DNA of 6,284 nt from an uncultured bacterium (lineage in GTDB: Bacteria > Patescibacteriota > Minisyncoccia > Phycocordibacterales > UBA1006): NCBI GenBank assembly GCA_903873095.1, contig CAIQMU010000083.1:1-6284 (forward strand), written 5' to 3'. The translations under genes and the position numbers were made by a program. This document shows positions 3,746 to 6,284 of this stretch, in pieces (position 1 is the first letter of the stretch; each line of letters opens with the position of its first letter). The notes beneath the pieces are model-generated. The model ran no database searches. It was not told where the DNA came from and worked only from the letters and a program-made list of their open reading frames with translations.

Positions 3746-4588
3746 ATGAAAAAGAATCTATTAACATCAGGAATGTTGGCCGTTTTTGCACTTGTATTCT
3801 CGGTGGTTTTTGCACATCACGCATTTGCCATGCAGCCAACTCTTTCCCTTTCGACTTACAACAACACAGTCCAATTAACGGTTTATGGCGACCCTTATTC
3901 CAGTGTCTCACTTGAATACCAAGGAACCTACGGACTACAAAATGAAGGCGTTATCGGCACAACCAACAGTGCCGGATATTTATCAACTACGATCAGTCCC
4001 AGTTCTTACTTAATTGCGGGTGGTAGTAATGTATTTGTAATCATCAACGGACAGCAATCGAGTTACGCCGTATGGCCAACTCTTTCAAGTTCATATGGTG
4101 CAACTTATAACGGATATTATCCATATAGCACCTATTCGGGTTACACAACTAATTACACATATCCCACATATTATTATCCAGCGACTACGTACACTCAACC
4201 TCTTGGATTAAGTACAAATACTATTTCTCTATCACAAGGACAATCACAAACTATCCAGATATATCCATCAACTAATTATAATTACAACAACACGTACAAT
4301 AATAATGGGTATAATTATGGAAATAGTAATTACTATATTTCAACTAACCAAAATCCAAATGTCGCATCTGCAAGTATTAACGGATCATCGTTAGTTGTTT
4401 ATGCAACAGGTTATGGCAGTTCAAATGTAACCGTATGCCAAAACTCTTCTTATAATGGATCTGGTCCAAGCTGCGGTACGGTACTTGTAACAGTAACGAA
4501 TCCTTATCCGAATTATAATAACTATAACTACGGATACCCTTGCCCAATATATAATAACCAACAGCAATATTACCCAAGTTATTATTAA
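3746..4588 (+). CDS. Secreted Tyr/Asn-rich protein with Ig-like domains, second Big_2-like
   Basis: Starting at the ATG at 3746 gives 280 residues. There is a clear Sec signal peptide: KK, a hydrophobic core to about 23, and HHAFA with likely cleavage after residue 28. An in-frame GTG at 3734 would add four residues but lies in the right arm of the leader hairpin, so the ATG is preferred. The first mature domain (about 29-110) is a beta-sandwich-like unit ending in FVIINGQQSSYAVWP. A Tyr/Pro/Thr linker (TYPTYYYPATTY) follows. The second unit begins LGLSTNTISLSQGQSQTI, contains a Tyr/Asn insert, and ends in NVASASINGSSLVVYATGYG and CGTVLVTV, the Big_2 (bacterial Ig-like group 2) pattern. Two Cys flanking that hairpin could form a disulfide. 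The C-terminus is Tyr/Asn/Gln-rich with no LPXTG or membrane anchor. By hand count about 42 Tyr occur in the mature protein. It is probably a surface or secreted protein. Confidence 0.85.
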   Translation: MKKNLLTSGMLAVFALVFSVVFAHHAFAMQPTLSLSTYNNTVQLTVYGDPYSSVSLEYQGTYGLQNEGVIGTTNSAGYLSTTISPSSYLIAGGSNVFVIINGQQSSYAVWPTLSSSYGATYNGYYPYSTYSGYTTNYTYPTYYYPATTYTQPLGLSTNTISLSQGQSQTIQIYPSTNYNYNNTYNNNGYNYGNSNYYISTNQNPNVASASINGSSLVVYATGYGSSNVTVCQNSSYNGSGPSCGTVLVTVTNPYPNYNNYNYGYPCPIYNNQQQYYPSYY

Positions 4589-4593
4589 TAGTT

Positions 4594-4659
4594 TACCGAA
4601 GCAAAACCCTCTCCTTTCCAGGAGAGGGTAATTTGCGGAGCAAATTGGGTGAGGTTTTA
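4594..4659 (-). repeat. 66-bp palindromic repeat, copy 2, inverted relative to copy 1
   Basis: The reverse complement of 2924-2989 with one substitution, in the 3-base loop of the AT-rich hairpin (4630-4646). Read on the minus strand it begins at 4659 with the TAA stop (4657-4659) of the DedA gene, exactly as copy 1 begins with the stop of its upstream gene. It lies 5 bases after the stop of the convergent secreted-protein gene, so it may end both transcripts. Confidence 0.95.
4603..4629 (-). terminator. Hairpin terminator within repeat copy 2
   Basis: The same 10-bp stem with a GGAA loop (4606-4629 on the minus strand), followed by four Ts (complement of 4603-4606), lies 28 bases past the DedA stop. 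For the plus-strand gene the two hairpins are followed by GGGTGAGG and then a T-rich run at 4655-4665, so the site may act in both directions. Confidence 0.55.
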
Positions 4660-5328
4660 TTTTTTAACTTTCCAAACTCCTGGCATCCAAGTCTTTTGAT
4701 ATTTTTCATCATTTGGTTTTTTACCAAACGCCCAATCCCCCAAGAGAATCTTCTTGACCGCTTGTCCAATTGTCCAAAGAATAAATACACCAAGAAGGAT
4801 AAGAAGAATGTTTTTAAACGCACCAATTCCATCAAAAATTTGATCGATGCGACTTGCAAAATAATGCCCCGCCCAAAGAAGTATTCCCACATAGATAACC
4901 AATGCCGAGATATCAAGTGCGAGAAATTTTTTAAATTTCACTTTCATACGCCCTGCAAAAAACGGACCAAGAAAACGTAACTGAACAAGAAAACGTGACA
5001 TGAAAATAATCTTGTTGATATGATTTTCAAGAAACGCAGGATTTTCCGGAAGGAGTTTTGCGAAAAACTTGTTATAGAACCAATTTACAATTCTATTCCC
5101 GTAATACGATAGTGAGTACATTCCAATATCAGAAAGTAGTGCTCCCGCAATTACAATAGGAAATGTGATCCAGAAATTAAGGCGCCCCATTCCCACAACA
5201 TATCCGATTGCTAGAATAATAATTTCCTCAGGAACAGGAACAATCACGTTCGCCAAAAACGAAATACCAAAGACTCCTAAATATGAAAGTGCGCTGACTT
5301 GGCGTATGATTTCGGCAGATTCCGACAT
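4657..5328 (-). CDS. DedA-family (VTT-domain) membrane protein
   Basis: A 223-residue DedA/SNARE-associated family protein. Residues 18-50 hold the first re-entrant/helix part with PVPEE (E34, E35). D67 lies in GALLSDIGMY, at the position of the conserved acidic residue of the family. The signature SRFLVQLRFLGPFFAG (111-126, with R112 and R118) matches the DedA R-F-x-P-x-x-R motif region, although Pro is replaced here. Further helices lie near 135-157 and 172-193, and the tail is basic. The family handles lipid movement across the membrane (undecaprenyl phosphate or phospholipid) and is often proton-coupled; which substrate applies here is unknown. The start ATG (5326-5328) lies 15 bases after the stop of the CPHC gene and also 6 bases after its own TATAAT box. 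Its stop is the first codon of repeat copy 2. Confidence 0.88.
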   Translation of the reverse strand: MSESAEIIRQVSALSYLGVFGISFLANVIVPVPEEIIILAIGYVVGMGRLNFWITFPIVIAGALLSDIGMYSLSYYGNRIVNWFYNKFFAKLLPENPAFLENHINKIIFMSRFLVQLRFLGPFFAGRMKVKFKKFLALDISALVIYVGILLWAGHYFASRIDQIFDGIGAFKNILLILLGVFILWTIGQAVKKILLGDWAFGKKPNDEKYQKTWMPGVWKVKK

Positions 5329-5334
5329 GGTGTT

Positions 5335-5340
5335 ATTATA
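5335..5340 (-). promoter_or_regulatory. -10 box for a leaderless DedA mRNA
   Basis: A perfect TATAAT (complement of 5335-5340) lies 6 bases before the DedA ATG, just downstream of the previous gene's stop (5344-5346). No convincing -35 box is visible in the end of that gene. It could give DedA its own leaderless transcript besides read-through from the upstream gene. Confidence 0.45.
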
Positions 5341-5343
5341 TCA

Positions 5344-5628
5344 CTATTTAGTGGCTGTCGCCCAGTCTTTTAATGTCTTATAACCCACTTCTCCACAGAG
5401 ATATTTTTTTGTTTCATTGTTGTAAAAAAATGGCAACCCGTCACATTCTGGATCATGGACCTGAACGGCGTTTTGATAATTTTCCATAATTCGATAATCT
5501 GCTTCGTTTTTCCAAACATCACGTTCGTCTAAATGAATCCCTGTCTCAAATTCAAGTTTCGCAACCAGTGGTCGCATAGCGTCGCAGTGGGGGCAATCGG
5601 TTCCTATGAAAAATAAGAGGTTGTTCAT
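5344..5628 (-). CDS. Small thioredoxin-fold protein with a CPHC redox motif
   Basis: A 94-residue protein starting NNLLFFIGTDCPHC, a beta strand running into a CxxC active site (C12, C15) as in glutaredoxins and thioredoxins. A helix (MRPLVAKLEFETG) and a strand (IHLDERDVW) follow, then a segment with C62 before GLPFFYN, where P66 is at the family's cis-proline position. A final C78 lies in KKYLCGEVG. It is about the length of a glutaredoxin, with no signal peptide, so it is probably a cytoplasmic dithiol oxidoreductase. CPHC is more typical of DsbA-like oxidants than of glutaredoxin (CPYC), so the direction of the reaction is open. Proteins of this form ending in a W/Y-x-C-G segment are common in CPR genomes. 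It is first in a two-gene unit with DedA. The ATG (5626-5628) is 7 bases after a TATACT box. Confidence 0.85.
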   Translation of the reverse strand: MNNLLFFIGTDCPHCDAMRPLVAKLEFETGIHLDERDVWKNEADYRIMENYQNAVQVHDPECDGLPFFYNNETKKYLCGEVGYKTLKDWATATK

Positions 5629-5635
5629 ATGGACA

Positions 5636-5644
5636 AGTATAGCA
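5636..5644 (-). promoter_or_regulatory. Extended -10 promoter of the CPHC/DedA unit
   Basis: On the minus strand, TGC followed by TATACT (complement of 5636-5644) ends 7 bases before the ATG at 5628, predicting a leaderless mRNA. A weak -35 candidate, TTTACA, lies 15 bases upstream of the -10 box. Confidence 0.55.
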
Positions 5645-5655
5645 AAAGTAATATC

Positions 5656-5684
5656 TTGTAAATAAATGAATAATATGGTACATT
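5656..5684 (+). promoter_or_regulatory. Candidate promoter of the 137-aa protein gene
   Basis: TTGTAA (5656-5661), a 17-base spacer and TACATT (5679-5684), with TG one base before the -10 box, would give a leader of about 34 bases to the ATG at 5725. A second, weaker possibility is AATAAT at 5713-5718, 6 bases before that ATG, which would make the mRNA leaderless. No Shine-Dalgarno sequence is present. Confidence 0.5.
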
Positions 5685-5724
5685 AATCTCCGAGACATCA
5701 TTCCTCAAACTAAATAATACAGCC

Positions 5725-6138
5725 ATGAAACTTGACAAGTTCTTCGAAAAATATCTCGTGGATGGCCGTATTGACGGCACTTTCACGACATCAAAACCTA
5801 TTGAGCAAATTCAACAACTTCGACAAGAAAGACGAATTCATTTCGAGATTACATTACAGAAAGACGGTGATCGAGTCACATTCATTGTTCCAAAACACCG
5901 CAAGGAGTTGGGTAAAGGTATTTTACACAACACACTTGTACAGACAGAAATAACATTGGACAATATCTTCCTAAGATGGATCCCAGCATATCAACCAACA
6001 TTTGAAGGATTTAATGTAAAATTGACACCTCTTTCTGATAACAGTGGAACATTTATTCTTCATCTCACAAATCCCCACCGTTTTCTTTTTTGGAAAGAAC
6101 AGCTTGGATTACCTAATTCCATGAGAGAGAATCTCTAA
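5725..6138 (+). CDS. Unrecognised soluble alpha/beta protein (137 aa)
   Basis: A 137-residue protein with no signal peptide or membrane helix. It has an N-terminal amphipathic helix (MKLDKFFEKYL), a helix near 24-36 (KPIEQIQQLRQER), then mostly strand-like segments: IHFEITLQKDGDRVTFIVP (39-56), VQTEITLDNIFLRWIP and FNVKLTPL. A final Phe-rich stretch (HRFLFWKEQLGL) precedes a short polar end. The charge is balanced, with Arg and Lys clusters at 33-37 and 57-64. I do not recognise the family and no catalytic motif stands out. It is divergent from the CPHC gene and convergent with rpsT. It has its own promoter and a strong terminator right after the TAA, which supports a genuine monocistronic gene. 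Confidence 0.7.
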   Translation: MKLDKFFEKYLVDGRIDGTFTTSKPIEQIQQLRQERRIHFEITLQKDGDRVTFIVPKHRKELGKGILHNTLVQTEITLDNIFLRWIPAYQPTFEGFNVKLTPLSDNSGTFILHLTNPHRFLFWKEQLGLPNSMRENL

Positions 6139-6140
6139 CA

Positions 6141-6170
6141 AAAACCCCGCATCTGTGCGGGATTTTTTTT
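6141..6170. terminator. Bidirectional terminator between the 137-aa gene and rpsT
   Basis: CCCGCA (6146-6151) pairs perfectly with TGCGGG (6156-6161) around TCTG, followed by A and eight Ts (6163-6170). On the minus strand the stem is followed by GTTTTTG (from the A-run at 6140-6144). It lies 7 bases after the TAA at 6136-6138 and 6 bases from the rpsT stop, so it serves both convergent genes. Confidence 0.9.
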
Positions 6171-6175
6171 AATGA

Positions 6176-6284
6176 TTATTTTGAAGCCTTTTTAACAGCA
6201 GCAGAAAGTCGTGACTTCTTGCGAGCAGCGGCGTTCTTCTTGATAACGCCTCGTTTCGCAGCTTTGTCGATTGCCTGATATGCC
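6176..6284 (-). CDS. rpsT: Ribosomal protein bS20, C-terminal part (partial)
   Basis: The minus-strand frame open from the right edge to the TAA at 6176-6178 gives the last 35 residues of a protein. These contain AIDKAAKRGVIKKNAAARKK followed by SRL, an Ala-rich stretch and a basic end. This is the conserved C-terminal segment of bS20, in which the run D-K-A-A-x-R/K-G-V-I-x-K-N-x-A-A-R-K-K-S-R-L is near universal. bS20 binds 16S rRNA during small-subunit assembly. The start and first half lie outside the window. It ends at a shared terminator facing the 137-aa gene. Confidence 0.95.
   Translation of the reverse strand, partial: AYQAIDKAAKRGVIKKNAAARKKSRLSAAVKKASK

Noticed and set aside
4260..4330. 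Tandem AAT/TAT microsatellite as phase-variable repeat
   Set aside because: The Tyr/Asn codons are irregular (TAT, TAC, AAT, AAC mixed), without a uniform repeat unit that would slip.
2924..4659. A composite transposon with 66-bp terminal inverted repeats
   Set aside because: No transposase or recombinase lies inside, no target-site duplication is visible outside, and a third related copy at 3495 plus the stop-codon register fit individual terminator-like elements better.
4633..4980. Plus-strand open frame of 115 codons antisense to DedA
   Set aside because: It is entirely opposite a recognisable DedA gene and starts inside the repeat; Lys/Pro/Phe-rich content without domain features.

Overview
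The window looks like a piece of a Patescibacteria (Candidate Phyla Radiation) genome, most likely a Parcubacteria/Paceibacteria lineage. This rests on recognition of protein families, not a database search. The supporting families are a small two-helix protein with a PH-like soluble part, a CPHC mini-thioredoxin, a DUF5666-like anchored protein, a Tyr/Asn-rich secreted protein with a Big_2-like domain, a DedA protein and a seven-helix SWEET-like protein. Genes are compact. Shine-Dalgarno sequences are essentially absent, and several ATGs sit exactly where transcription should begin. TGA is used as a stop (gene at 1759-2364), which fits code 11 and argues against code 25.

Layout, left to right. 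1-126 is the 3' end of an unknown plus-strand gene, separated by a terminator from a convergent 81-aa membrane protein (163-408, minus). Divergent from that is a full MacB/FtsX-type ABC permease (503-1723, plus), which converges through a hairpin on a seven-helix membrane protein (1759-2364, minus). A second divergent promoter region then drives a single-helix DUF5666-like protein (2501-2926, plus). This is followed by the PH-like two-helix protein (3018-3497, plus), a tRNA-Arg with the unusual anticodon GCG (3585-3656, plus) and the secreted Tyr/Asn-rich protein (3746-4588, plus). On the minus strand, a CPHC thioredoxin-fold gene (5344-5628) and a DedA gene (4657-5328) form a two-gene unit. 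An unrecognised soluble protein (5725-6138, plus) converges through a strong terminator on the 3' end of rpsT (ribosomal protein bS20), cut by the window edge.

The most interesting signals lie between the genes. (i) A 66-bp palindromic element occurs twice (2924-2989 and, reversed, 4594-4659) with 65/66 identity. In both places its first three bases are exactly the TAA stop codon of the upstream gene. A shorter diverged relative at 3495-3530 also begins on a gene's stop codon. This suggests a dispersed, stop-codon-anchored terminator/REP-like element. (ii) The two divergent promoter regions share a composite motif, GTCAAG..GCACCAAA, then exactly 15 bases, then GTATAA.AACCT. It may co-regulate the ABC permease and the DUF5666-like protein. 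(iii) At least four genes have a -10 box 6-7 bases before the ATG, so their mRNAs are probably leaderless. (iv) The tRNA promoter overlaps the preceding terminator hairpin, and the secreted-protein mRNA appears to start with a 10-bp stem-loop.

No CRISPR array, transposase, phage gene or replication origin is visible. No stretch over 300 bases lacks a gene or RNA; the longest gap between protein genes (3498-3745) holds the third repeat, a terminator, the tRNA and a 5' hairpin.
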